Translations under genes and position numbers: made by a program
From: Bdellovibrionia bacterium
GTDB taxonomy: Bacteria; Bdellovibrionota; Bdellovibrionia; Bdellovibrionales; UBA1609
Reading direction: 5' to 3'
Length of the DNA stretch: 40,882 nucleotides
Assembly (NCBI GenBank): GCA_030432925.1
Contig: JAUILT010000016.1
Location: forward strand, 1-40,882
Part shown: one piece after another, positions 16,859 to 24,782 of the stretch
How the letters are laid out: each line of letters begins with the position of its first letter
Position numbering within the stretch: position 1 is the stretch's first letter
The notes under the pieces: model-generated
Databases searched by the model: none
Seen by the model: the letters and a program-made list of their open reading frames with translations, nothing else
Told to the model about the DNA's origin: nothing

Positions 16859-16859
16859 T

Positions 16860-17933
16860 ATGGCTGAAAATAACGATCAGGAAAAAACAGAAGAGCCCAC
16901 GCAGCAGCGAAGAGAGGATTTTCGCAAGCGGGGGCAGGTGGCACAAACTAAAGAGTTTGCATCAGCTCTTTTTTTATTTTCGGCCCTAGGGATGTTTTGG
17001 TTGGCGGGAAGCTTTTTTCTTAAACAGATCAGTGATGTTTTTACGTTATCATTCAGTGACTTTTTGGTTAAGTCTGTGCGAGAGGGAGACTGGATTTCTG
17101 CGGCGGGCTTTGCTGTTGAAAAAGTATTTTTAATAACGAGCCCTATATTTGGATTCTTATGGATTATGTCTTTTGCCTCTGGAGCTTTGCAGGTGGGATT
17201 TCTATACAACGAAGAAGCTTTGCAATTTAAGCCTGAAAGATTGAACCCTACCGAAGGCCTTAAGAAGATATTTAGTATTCGATCAGCTGTCGAAGGAATC
17301 AAAGCTGTTGCTAAGGTGATGGTTGTTGGTGGAATTTCATATCTTATTTTGAGAGATGAAATTGTAGTAATTCCCCAGCTGGTGACCTTCTCTATTGATC
17401 AATTATTTGGATATATTGGAGAGGTTATCTTTAAGCTGATCGCTGCGGTTGGATTTTTTGTTTTAGTTATTTCAGGTTTGGATTTTTTATTTCAGAAATA
17501 TGATATCGAAAAAAAAATGATGATGTCTCGACAAGAAGTCAAAGAAGAGATGAAGTCCAGAGAGGGAGATCCTCTGATTAAGGCACGTATTAAAAAAGTG
17601 CAGAGAGAGTTGGCAAATAAACGAATGATGGAAGATGTGCCAAAAGCTGATGTTATTGTCACCAATCCGACACACATATCTGTGGCTCTTAAATACGATG
17701 AAACCATGGTTGCTCCAACAATTATCGCTATGGGAGCAGATAATATTGCATTCAAGATTAGAGAGGTTGCTAAGGAGTATAATATTCCTCTTGTAGAAAA
17801 TAAGCCCTTGGCGAGAACTATGTACAAGACACTGAAAATTGGACAAGCAATACCCAGAGAGCTTTACACGGCTGTGGCAGAAGTATTGTCATATGTTTAT
17901 AAATTGAGAAGAAAGCAAAAAGGCAGGATTTAG
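16860..17933 (+). CDS. flhB: Flagellar export switch protein FlhB
   Basis: A 357-residue protein. FlhB wraps the export gate and switches secretion from rod/hook to filament subunits after self-cleavage. The cleavage motif NPTH is present with Asn269, the same number as in Salmonella FlhB. The N-terminus (DQEKTEEPTQQRREDFRKRGQVAQTKE) is the usual signature; four membrane helices follow, then the cytosolic domain. No residue of the cleavage site is changed, so normal switching is expected. One-base overlap with flhA. Confidence 0.97.
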   Translation: MAENNDQEKTEEPTQQRREDFRKRGQVAQTKEFASALFLFSALGMFWLAGSFFLKQISDVFTLSFSDFLVKSVREGDWISAAGFAVEKVFLITSPIFGFLWIMSFASGALQVGFLYNEEALQFKPERLNPTEGLKKIFSIRSAVEGIKAVAKVMVVGGISYLILRDEIVVIPQLVTFSIDQLFGYIGEVIFKLIAAVGFFVLVISGLDFLFQKYDIEKKMMMSRQEVKEEMKSREGDPLIKARIKKVQRELANKRMMEDVPKADVIVTNPTHISVALKYDETMVAPTIIAMGADNIAFKIREVAKEYNIPLVENKPLARTMYKTLKIGQAIPRELYTAVAEVLSYVYKLRRKQKGRI

Positions 17934-20029
17934 TGGATCAGGTTTTTCAGTTTTTAAAGCGATTTGAGCGCATCACCAAGAATGTAGACTTAATGGTTGC
18001 TGTCGGCCTTGTTGGTATTTTGACAGTTATGATGATCCCCCTTCCTTCGGTGCTTTTGGACTTGGCTCTGACGGGGTCTTTGACCTTAGCTCTTTTGGTA
18101 CTTTTGGTTGCTATTTATACAGATAAATCTTTAGATTTCTCCGTATTTCCCAGTCTATTATTAATGACCACTTTGTTTCGTTTGTCTTTGAACGTGGCTT
18201 CCACTCGATTGATTTTAGCTGAAGGGCACAACGGAGATGGAGCTGTTGGGCAGGTGATTGCAGCGTTTGGAAATTTTGTTGTTGGTGATAACTATGTCAT
18301 TGGACTCATTGTTTTTATAATTCTTGTTGTGATTAACTTCATTGTTATTACAAAAGGTTCAGGAAGGGTTGCAGAAGTTGCTGCACGGTTCACTCTGGAT
18401 GCCATGCCAGGAAAACAAATGTCTATTGATGCTGATCTCAATTCTGGACTTATCACTGAACAGCAGGCAAGGGATCGACGCAAAGAGATTGAGGCTGAGG
18501 CAGATTTTTATGGAGCTATGGATGGTGCCAGTAAGTTTGTCCGTGGTGATGCTATCGCTGGAATTATTATTACGTTGGTAAATATTATTGGTGGTCTTCT
18601 TGTGGGTGTTTTACAAAGAGGCCTTGGTGTGGGAGATGCTGCGCAAACCTATACAATGCTGACCATAGGGGATGGTCTGGTTTCACAAATTCCAGCTCTG
18701 ATTATTTCTACGGCTGCGGGTATGGTTGTGACCAGAAACTCCAGTAATAAAAATGTTGGTCATGAAATGGCAGGTCAACTGTTTCTCAAGCCGAGAGCTG
18801 TGGCCATTGTTGGTGTAATTTTAGGGTTGCTGGCCTTGGTCCCGGGATTGCCAACGGTTCCATTTTTATTAATGGGTGGAGTTATGGGAACTGTGGCCTG
18901 GGTCATCAAAAAATATGGTGAAGAAAAGGTTGAGATAGAGCGTCGACTTGAGGAGGAAGAAGCTCGAAAACCTCAAAAGGAAAATATCGAAAACCTGCTG
19001 CCTTTGGATATGGTTGAATTGGAGGTAGGATACGGGCTTATCAATATTGTAGAGTCGGACCAAAGTGGTGACTTACTGGAAAGAATTGTCAGTATACGAA
19101 AACAATTTGCAATTGATATGGGGATTATTGTTCCAAGTATTCATATACGCGACAATTTACAGCTAGAACCTGGTGAATATCGTGTATTGATCAAAGGTAA
19201 CAAGGTAGGAGGTGGTTTTCTTAGGCCAGATTGCATGATGGCAATGGACCCAGGCAATGTGACTGAGGCTGTAGATGGAGCTCCCACTAAAGAGCCTGCA
19301 TTTGGCTTGGATGCCCTATGGATTTCTAAAGCTCAAAAAGAAGAAGCAGAGCTTTCTGGGTATACAGTGGTGGACCTTCCAACAGTGATGGCCACCCATA
19401 TAACGGAGATCTTAAGGTTGCATGCCTTTGAACTATTTGGGCGTCAGGAGGCCTCTTCGTTGATTGATAATTTCAAAAAGAGTTATCCGAAAGTGGTGGA
19501 GGAGCTCATCCCAGAGGCACTAACTTTAGGAGGGGTCGTTAGGGTTTTGCAGAACCTTTTGAAAGAGCAAGTGTCTATCAGGGATTTATTGACAATCTTT
19601 GAGACTTTGGCTGACGAGTCTTCCAAAAGCAAAGACCCTGAGGTTTTAACGGAAGCTGTGAGAAAATCTCTGTGTCGAAGTATCACCTCAAAGTATGTTT
19701 CTGAAGAGGGGCAGGTGCCCGTAATCACTTTAGATCCTCATTTAGAGGAACTCATCTCTAACTCATTGATTCAGACAGAGCAGGGAACTCAGTTGGTGAT
19801 GGACCCTCAATCAGCACATCACCTGGTATCTCAGATTGCTAAAACAATTGAAACTCATCCTGAAATTGCAGGACAGCCAATTTTAATGACGTCGCCAACA
19901 GCAAGAAGGCATATTTATAAACTAGTGAGTCGTTTTATTCCGCAGCTTGTCGTTTTATCTCATAACGAACTCTCAGCAGAGGCTCAGGTAGCTTCTGTAG
20001 GAACAGTGGAGATGGCCCATGCAGGTTAA
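17933..20029 (+). CDS. flhA: Flagellar export protein FlhA
   Basis: A 698-residue protein whose nine-subunit ring uses the proton gradient and docks chaperone-substrate complexes. It starts with GTG at 17933, sharing a base with the flhB stop. The N-terminal half has about eight membrane helices and the FHIPEP-family stretch (LLLMTTLFRLSLNVASTRLIL ... GRVAEVAARFTLDAMPGKQMSIDADLNSG). The C-terminal half is the cytosolic four-domain region (from about residue 345). The length is typical. It overlaps flhF by 11 bases. Confidence 0.97.
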   Translation: MDQVFQFLKRFERITKNVDLMVAVGLVGILTVMMIPLPSVLLDLALTGSLTLALLVLLVAIYTDKSLDFSVFPSLLLMTTLFRLSLNVASTRLILAEGHNGDGAVGQVIAAFGNFVVGDNYVIGLIVFIILVVINFIVITKGSGRVAEVAARFTLDAMPGKQMSIDADLNSGLITEQQARDRRKEIEAEADFYGAMDGASKFVRGDAIAGIIITLVNIIGGLLVGVLQRGLGVGDAAQTYTMLTIGDGLVSQIPALIISTAAGMVVTRNSSNKNVGHEMAGQLFLKPRAVAIVGVILGLLALVPGLPTVPFLLMGGVMGTVAWVIKKYGEEKVEIERRLEEEEARKPQKENIENLLPLDMVELEVGYGLINIVESDQSGDLLERIVSIRKQFAIDMGIIVPSIHIRDNLQLEPGEYRVLIKGNKVGGGFLRPDCMMAMDPGNVTEAVDGAPTKEPAFGLDALWISKAQKEEAELSGYTVVDLPTVMATHITEILRLHAFELFGRQEASSLIDNFKKSYPKVVEELIPEALTLGGVVRVLQNLLKEQVSIRDLLTIFETLADESSKSKDPEVLTEAVRKSLCRSITSKYVSEEGQVPVITLDPHLEELISNSLIQTEQGTQLVMDPQSAHHLVSQIAKTIETHPEIAGQPILMTSPTARRHIYKLVSRFIPQLVVLSHNELSAEAQVASVGTVEMAHAG

Positions 20030-21506
20030 AAAATTTGAAGCAAGATCCATGAAGGAAGCTCTGGAAATGGTCAAGGCCAATTTGGGTCCAGAAGCTATTA
20101 TTTTGAATGCTAAAGATATAAGAGGTGGGTTTGGTCTCGCCGGGGAAAAGAGCGTTGAAGTTACTGCGGCAGTTTCTGAAGAAATGCTTCGAAAAAAAGC
20201 TTTAGCTGAAAAAAAACTTAATCAAGTCAACAGAGATAGGTATTCAGGAGCTCCGGCAAAAAAACAAAAAGAATTTATTGATCGGATTTTTGAACAACAA
20301 AGGCGTGAGCGAGATCAAAAAATGAGAAAAATAACCTCGACACCTTATATTGATATCAGTGACAGTGATCAGCCGTCCTGGGTGCAAGAGCTGACGCCTC
20401 CTCAGAAAGTGCCAACGGTACCTTCTGAGGAGACAGAGGGTGTTCAAGCTAAAAAAAGAATTAAGGGGGCTGCAGCACGAGCATTTGATGGAGCCATGGA
20501 CTTTTTTAAAGAGGAAGAGACTGAGCAGGAAAAAGTATTACAGACTTTAGGACAGAGAAATGAGGCTGCAGCTGAAGAAGAAGACTATGAGATTCTTCGC
20601 TTAAAAAAAGAAATTTATAGACTAAAAAAGATGGTTAGAAACTTTCAGCATGTGCCACAGACTTTTACAACTTTGCATCCAGGGGCTGATGAGGGTATTC
20701 CCTTTGAGTTAAGCTTTATGTACGAAAAACTTCAAAGAGTTGGAGTAAGAAAGGCATTTGTAGTTACGGCTTTGAAAGAACTGGAGAACGCCCTTTCCAG
20801 AGAGAGGCTAAAGAAAAAAGCCTTTGTTAGTGCTTGGATGGCCAAATACATTCTAGATCACACAAGAATTGCCGAAAACAGAACATTGAATAAGTATCAT
20901 GTATTTGTGGGGCCTTCAGGGCATGGCAAGACAGCTTCTCTGGTAAAGCTGGCGAGTCATATGGTCATCTGCGAAAAAAAATCTGTAGCGATTGTAACTA
21001 CAGACACTCGCAAGCTAGGGGCTGCTGAGCAATTAAAAATCTACGCTCAAATTTTAAATGTTCCATTTGCTGTCATTCGTAGAAAGCAGGACTGGCAGAT
21101 TTTGGACCAGAAGTTAGCAAAGGTGGATGCTATTTTTGTGGATTCACCGGGAATGAACCTCAAGGCCATAAACGAAACTGACTTTTTAAGAGATATCATG
21201 CCTCCGGAAACTGGGGGAAGGTCTATTCACTATGTTCAGAGCGCTTTGGCTAGAGATGAGGCCGCCTTTGAAGCGGCGAGCAGGTACAAGATGTTGGGAA
21301 TTGACGATGTTATATTTACCAATATTGATGAAACGACACATCATGGAATCATTTTTAATTTTCAACAAAAATTTGATATTCCACTTCACTCATTTGGGAT
21401 TGGCACTCAAATTCCTGAAGATTTTGAGCCAGCCACAAAAGAGCGAGTGGTTGATTTGATTTTCAAACTAACAAATATGAGAAAACAAGAGGCGATCAAT
21501 GAGTAA
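20019..21506 (+). CDS. flhF: Flagellar placement protein FlhF with altered G motifs
   Basis: A 495-residue protein of the SRP-type GTPase family; FlhF places and numbers polar flagella. The N-terminal B domain (MQVKKFEARSMKEALEMVKANLG) is typical, followed by a charged linker, a coiled region near residues 185-210, an N domain, and the G domain from about residue 290. The nucleotide motifs deviate: G1 is GPSGHGKTAS (usual GPTGVGKTTT), G3 is DSPG (usual DTAG) near residue 374, and G4 is TNID (usual TKLD) near residue 434. The TTDTRKLGAAEQLKIYA stretch is kept. Binding or hydrolysis of GTP may therefore be weakened. It overlaps flhG by 8 bases, as usual for this pair. Confidence 0.9.
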   Translation: MQVKKFEARSMKEALEMVKANLGPEAIILNAKDIRGGFGLAGEKSVEVTAAVSEEMLRKKALAEKKLNQVNRDRYSGAPAKKQKEFIDRIFEQQRRERDQKMRKITSTPYIDISDSDQPSWVQELTPPQKVPTVPSEETEGVQAKKRIKGAAARAFDGAMDFFKEEETEQEKVLQTLGQRNEAAAEEEDYEILRLKKEIYRLKKMVRNFQHVPQTFTTLHPGADEGIPFELSFMYEKLQRVGVRKAFVVTALKELENALSRERLKKKAFVSAWMAKYILDHTRIAENRTLNKYHVFVGPSGHGKTASLVKLASHMVICEKKSVAIVTTDTRKLGAAEQLKIYAQILNVPFAVIRRKQDWQILDQKLAKVDAIFVDSPGMNLKAINETDFLRDIMPPETGGRSIHYVQSALARDEAAFEAASRYKMLGIDDVIFTNIDETTHHGIIFNFQQKFDIPLHSFGIGTQIPEDFEPATKERVVDLIFKLTNMRKQEAINE

Positions 21507-22338
21507 TATTTTATATCAGGGGCAAATTATGAAATCGCAAACACGGACGATCAGTGTGACTTCAGGTAAAGGTGGTGTTGGAAAAACAACCACAGTGGCG
21601 AACTTAGCCTACTGTCTTGGTCAGGCAGGAAAAAGAACACTGATTCTGGATGGTGACCTAGGAATGGCCAATGTGGACATCATGTTTGGCATTCGAGTCA
21701 ATTCAGGAATTCATGAGGTGTTCTCTGGAAAAAGAACATTAGATGAGATCATTGTTTCGGTTTCAGAAAATGTGGATTTGATCCCTGGAGGTAGTGGTGT
21801 TTATGGGTTGCACAATTTGGGGTTTGCTCAGAAGCAGGTTCTTTTGCAGCAAGTGGGTCAGTTGGATCAATCTTATGATTATATGATTATTGATACGGCT
21901 CCAGGCATTGATGATAATGTTCTTTATTTAAATGCTGCATCCCAAGAGATTCTTGTTCTCGTCACTCCAGACCCATCGAGCTTGGCAGATGCCTACGCCA
22001 TCATAAAAGTACTCCACCAAAAGCACCAAGAAAACCGCTTCTCTATTTTGTGTAATCAGGTGAAAGACGAGAAAGAGGCCCTTCGCGTATATCAGAGAAT
22101 TACAGATGTGGCTGATCAGTTTCTGTGCGTAAGTCTGGATTATAAGGGATTTATTCCGGCAGATCTCAATTTGAGACAAGCAACAAGGTCGCAACAATTG
22201 GTTTGCAGAGGGCTGGCAGAGTCTGCATCCTCTCGGAAGTATTTAGAATTAGCTGAAAAAATAAGTGCCCCCGGAGATTTTATGGAGCTCAAGGGCTCTA
22301 TTCAGTTCTTTTGGGAGCAGCTTTCAGGTGTGGCATGA
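21499..22338 (+). CDS. flhG: MinD-like flagellar number regulator FlhG (FleN)
   Basis: A 279-residue ParA/MinD-type ATPase that restrains FlhF and limits flagellar number. The deviant Walker A motif GKGGVGKTT is present near residue 23, with ILDGDLGMANVDIMFG and IIDTAPGIDD as the later switch motifs. The C-terminus is not obviously an amphipathic membrane helix. The ATG at 21499 has AGAGG at a good distance; an ATG at 21529 is also possible. Located between flhF and fliA, the standard order. Confidence 0.95.
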   Translation: MSNILYQGQIMKSQTRTISVTSGKGGVGKTTTVANLAYCLGQAGKRTLILDGDLGMANVDIMFGIRVNSGIHEVFSGKRTLDEIIVSVSENVDLIPGGSGVYGLHNLGFAQKQVLLQQVGQLDQSYDYMIIDTAPGIDDNVLYLNAASQEILVLVTPDPSSLADAYAIIKVLHQKHQENRFSILCNQVKDEKEALRVYQRITDVADQFLCVSLDYKGFIPADLNLRQATRSQQLVCRGLAESASSRKYLELAEKISAPGDFMELKGSIQFFWEQLSGVA

Positions 22339-22370
22339 AAAGATTAGGACTTTTAGGTGACATCTCATTT

Positions 22371-22379
22371 TGATAAAAT
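22371..22379 (+). promoter_or_regulatory. Possible extended -10 promoter before fliA
   Basis: TGATAAAAT fits an extended -10 box (TG-N-TAAAAT), 24 bases before the fliA ATG, in the 64-base gap after flhG. No clear -35 box is seen. It could give fliA a basal supply apart from the sigma54 promoter. Confidence 0.3.
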
Positions 22380-22402
22380 AAGAGGCAAGGGCAGGGATAT
22401 AG

Positions 22403-23194
22403 ATGACCAGTAATAATAGCAATTCACTATTACGAAAATATAAGGAAGAGCCAAACAAGCTCACGTCTCAGCAAAAAGATAAATTGATTATGGAGTATGC
22501 TCCTTTGATCAAATTTATCGCCCAAAAAATTGCTGTTCGCCTTCCATCAAATATTGAGCTTGATGACCTTATCTCCAGTGGAGTGATAGGGTTGATGGAC
22601 GCGATCGAAAAATATGACCCCACCAGAGATAACAAATTTAAAACCTACGCGGAGTTTCGTATTCGTGGGTCTATTTTGGACGAGTTGCGCGCACAGGACT
22701 GGGTTCCCAGAAGTGTTCGCGATAAGGCCAAACTATTGGATAGAACCTTTGTAAACCTGGAGGCAGAGCTGGGGCGTTCTCCCACAGATGAAGAAGTCTG
22801 TGAGAAGCTGGGAATCACTATTGATGAGTTTCATGACATGGTTAATCAGGTGCGACCAGTGAGCGTTCTTTCCATTGATGATCAGGCGACCTATTCTAAT
22901 GTAGACAAAAAATCCATTTTGAACCTGATTGAAGGCTGTAAGTTGAATAATCCGTTCAACCAGTTGAATATGAAATCAGTGAAACAAGTTGTGACTCAAT
23001 CCATTGAGGATCTACCAGAGAGGCAGCGACTGGTGCTGTCGCTGTATTATTACGAAGACTTAAACTTAAAAGAGATCGGAAAAATTCTGAGAGTGACGGA
23101 GTCGAGAGTGTCCCAGTTGCATGCTCAAGCTATTTCACGTCTGCGAGCCAAGCTGTCCCATCACTTCGAGGAGCAAGAAATCGAAGCCTCCTAA
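22403..23194 (+). CDS. fliA: Flagellar sigma factor FliA (sigma28)
   Basis: A 263-residue group 3 sigma factor that directs RNA polymerase to late flagellar genes. Region 2 is clear (LIKFIAQKIAVRLPSNIELDDLISSGVIGLMDAIEKYDPTRDNKFKTYAEFRIRGSILDELRAQDW, in parts), as are region 3 and the region 4 helix-turn-helix (LNLKEIGKILRVTESRVSQLHAQAISRLRAKL). The ribosome site is GGGCAGGG. It is the last gene of the operon. No flgM anti-sigma gene is seen nearby. Its consensus target occurs at 113-139. It converges with rpoH across 57 bases. Confidence 0.97.
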   Translation: MTSNNSNSLLRKYKEEPNKLTSQQKDKLIMEYAPLIKFIAQKIAVRLPSNIELDDLISSGVIGLMDAIEKYDPTRDNKFKTYAEFRIRGSILDELRAQDWVPRSVRDKAKLLDRTFVNLEAELGRSPTDEEVCEKLGITIDEFHDMVNQVRPVSVLSIDDQATYSNVDKKSILNLIEGCKLNNPFNQLNMKSVKQVVTQSIEDLPERQRLVLSLYYYEDLNLKEIGKILRVTESRVSQLHAQAISRLRAKLSHHFEEQEIEAS

Positions 23195-23251
23195 AAATAG
23201 GCTCTGAGATCTTCTCTATCCACGTCAGGAAAAGCTTTTAGGGGTGTGTAA

Positions 23252-24319
23252 TTAATGGCCTGATAGGCGATTTTTTAGGTCTTCTTCGAGTGCAGCTTTA
23301 ATTTTTTTCATCACCCGCACTTCCATTTGTCGAACAGCCTCTCGGGAGACGCCATGTTTTTCGCCGATCTCCTGGAGTGTTACGGGGGAGTCGGTCAGTA
23401 GACGAGAGTCAAGCAACTCTTGTTCTCTTTCATTCAGTTCCGGACGGATGTCTTCAATCTTCTGACGGAGAAGCTCCACCTCTTCGGCAGTTCCGAGGGC
23501 CTCTACCAGGGAGTCATCAAAGTTTTCTGACTGAAAGTCCATCAATGTGGAGTTGCTACCGTCGCTACCTCCGGGGCTAACGGGTTGGTCTAGGCTCACA
23601 TCTCTACCGGTGAGTCTCTGGTGCATGATTTCAATCTCCTCTTCAGAGATTCCTAGTTTTCCACTGAGCTGGGCAATGCCTTCTCGGTACCCCAGCCTTT
23701 CCAATTCTTGCTTTTGTTTTTGAAGTTGATAAAACAATTTCCTTTGGTTAGCTGTTGTACCAATGCGAACCATGGAGTACTGGCGCATCAAGTACTCTTG
23801 AATGTAACCTCGAATCCACCAAACCGCATAGGTGATAAGTCGTACGCCTTTGTAGGGGTTGAATTCTTTCACCGCATGCATCAGACCCACATTGCCTTCT
23901 TGAACCAGGTCAATCAGTTTAGAGCCAAATTTGGTGTATTCTGCAGCCACTTTAACCACAAATCGTAGGTTGGCTGTCACGAGAGCTTCGGCGGCCTTGG
24001 GGTCGCCCGTCTCTCGGTACCTGATGGCCAACTTCTGTTCTTCTTCACGGGAGAGCACAGGGTATTTTGAAACTTCTGCCATATAGCGACTCATGGCATC
24101 GGTGGGGGCGAGTGCTTTGGAATCAGTTTCCGAGGGCCGAGTGAGTTCTTCAATGATCTCTTCTTCAGAAAGATCGTCCCCTTCGTTAGCGCTCATTTCT
24201 ACAATCTCGGGAGTCAATGCATCATCCTCAAGATCAATGATTTCTGATTCTAGAGCAGGGCTTTCTGAAGGGGCTTTTTTCTTTGAGGACGTGTTTTTCT
24301 TTTTTTTACGGAAAGCCAT
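23252..24319 (-). CDS. rpoH: RNA polymerase sigma factor RpoH (sigma32 type)
   Basis: A 355-residue group 3 heat-shock-type sigma factor. Regions 1.2-2 (AMSRYMAEVSKYPVLSREEE ... LIDLVQEGNVGLMHAVKEFNPYKGVRLITYAVWWIRGYIQEYLMRQYS, in parts) are standard. The RpoH box is visible as QRKLFYQLQKQK. The C-terminal helix-turn-helix is VTLQEIGEKHGVSREAVRQMEVRVMKKI. The first 80 or so residues are an extra Lys-rich then acidic tail, so the protein is longer than E. coli RpoH (284). It lies 18 bases after the small gene upstream and is probably cotranscribed with it. Confidence 0.9.
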   Translation of the reverse strand: MAFRKKKKNTSSKKKAPSESPALESEIIDLEDDALTPEIVEMSANEGDDLSEEEIIEELTRPSETDSKALAPTDAMSRYMAEVSKYPVLSREEEQKLAIRYRETGDPKAAEALVTANLRFVVKVAAEYTKFGSKLIDLVQEGNVGLMHAVKEFNPYKGVRLITYAVWWIRGYIQEYLMRQYSMVRIGTTANQRKLFYQLQKQKQELERLGYREGIAQLSGKLGISEEEIEIMHQRLTGRDVSLDQPVSPGGSDGSNSTLMDFQSENFDDSLVEALGTAEEVELLRQKIEDIRPELNEREQELLDSRLLTDSPVTLQEIGEKHGVSREAVRQMEVRVMKKIKAALEEDLKNRLSGH

Positions 24320-24337
24320 AGGCCTTGGACCCTCATA

Positions 24338-24643
24338 CTACCCTAGCAGGGAGTCCACCTTTTTCTCCAGAGTTTTTTGAACAAGGCCCTTTACAAGACC
24401 TAGATGGAAGGGCAGATCTACAACAAGTTCAAGGGCAGAGCCCTCACCTTCTGGCTTGATATTCATATTGGCCTTGAACTGTTTACCTTTGGCGATACCG
24501 CTTAAGTTTCCGGAGTCAAAGTCACATTTATAGCCAGGATCTAGTTTTTGCAGTTCTTTGTCGTTTTCCAGCAGATCTGTGATTTTGTTGAAACAGTCCT
24601 GGGGGCTAAGAGTGCAGGTTTTGTTAATTTTTACAGTAGGCAT
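24338..24643 (-). CDS. Small polyhydroxyalkanoate-system-type protein
   Basis: A 101-residue cytosolic protein. Its pattern (KINKTCTLSPQDCFNKITDLLE ... SGNLSGIAKGKQFKANMNIKPEGEGSALELVVDLPFHLGLVKGLVQKTLEKKVDSLL, in parts) resembles the putative polyhydroxyalkanoic acid system / granule regulator family, a small SRPBCC-like fold. The match is by eye. Members occur outside PHA producers too, so no granule function should be assumed. It leads the minus-strand unit with rpoH. A -10-like TATAAA preceded by CCC lies on the minus strand at 24695-24690. Confidence 0.6.
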   Translation of the reverse strand: MPTVKINKTCTLSPQDCFNKITDLLENDKELQKLDPGYKCDFDSGNLSGIAKGKQFKANMNIKPEGEGSALELVVDLPFHLGLVKGLVQKTLEKKVDSLLG

Positions 24644-24782
24644 AGGCAGACACTACCCCCTTTCTTAGTAAATGTCTAGAGCGGAAGTATTTATAGGGCC
24701 ACGTCCTTACGATTTCTTGATCCTGGTAGGTCTTCGTGAGAGAGTTAACGCCTCGAATATGAAGGGCTTATAAGGTGTCAGA

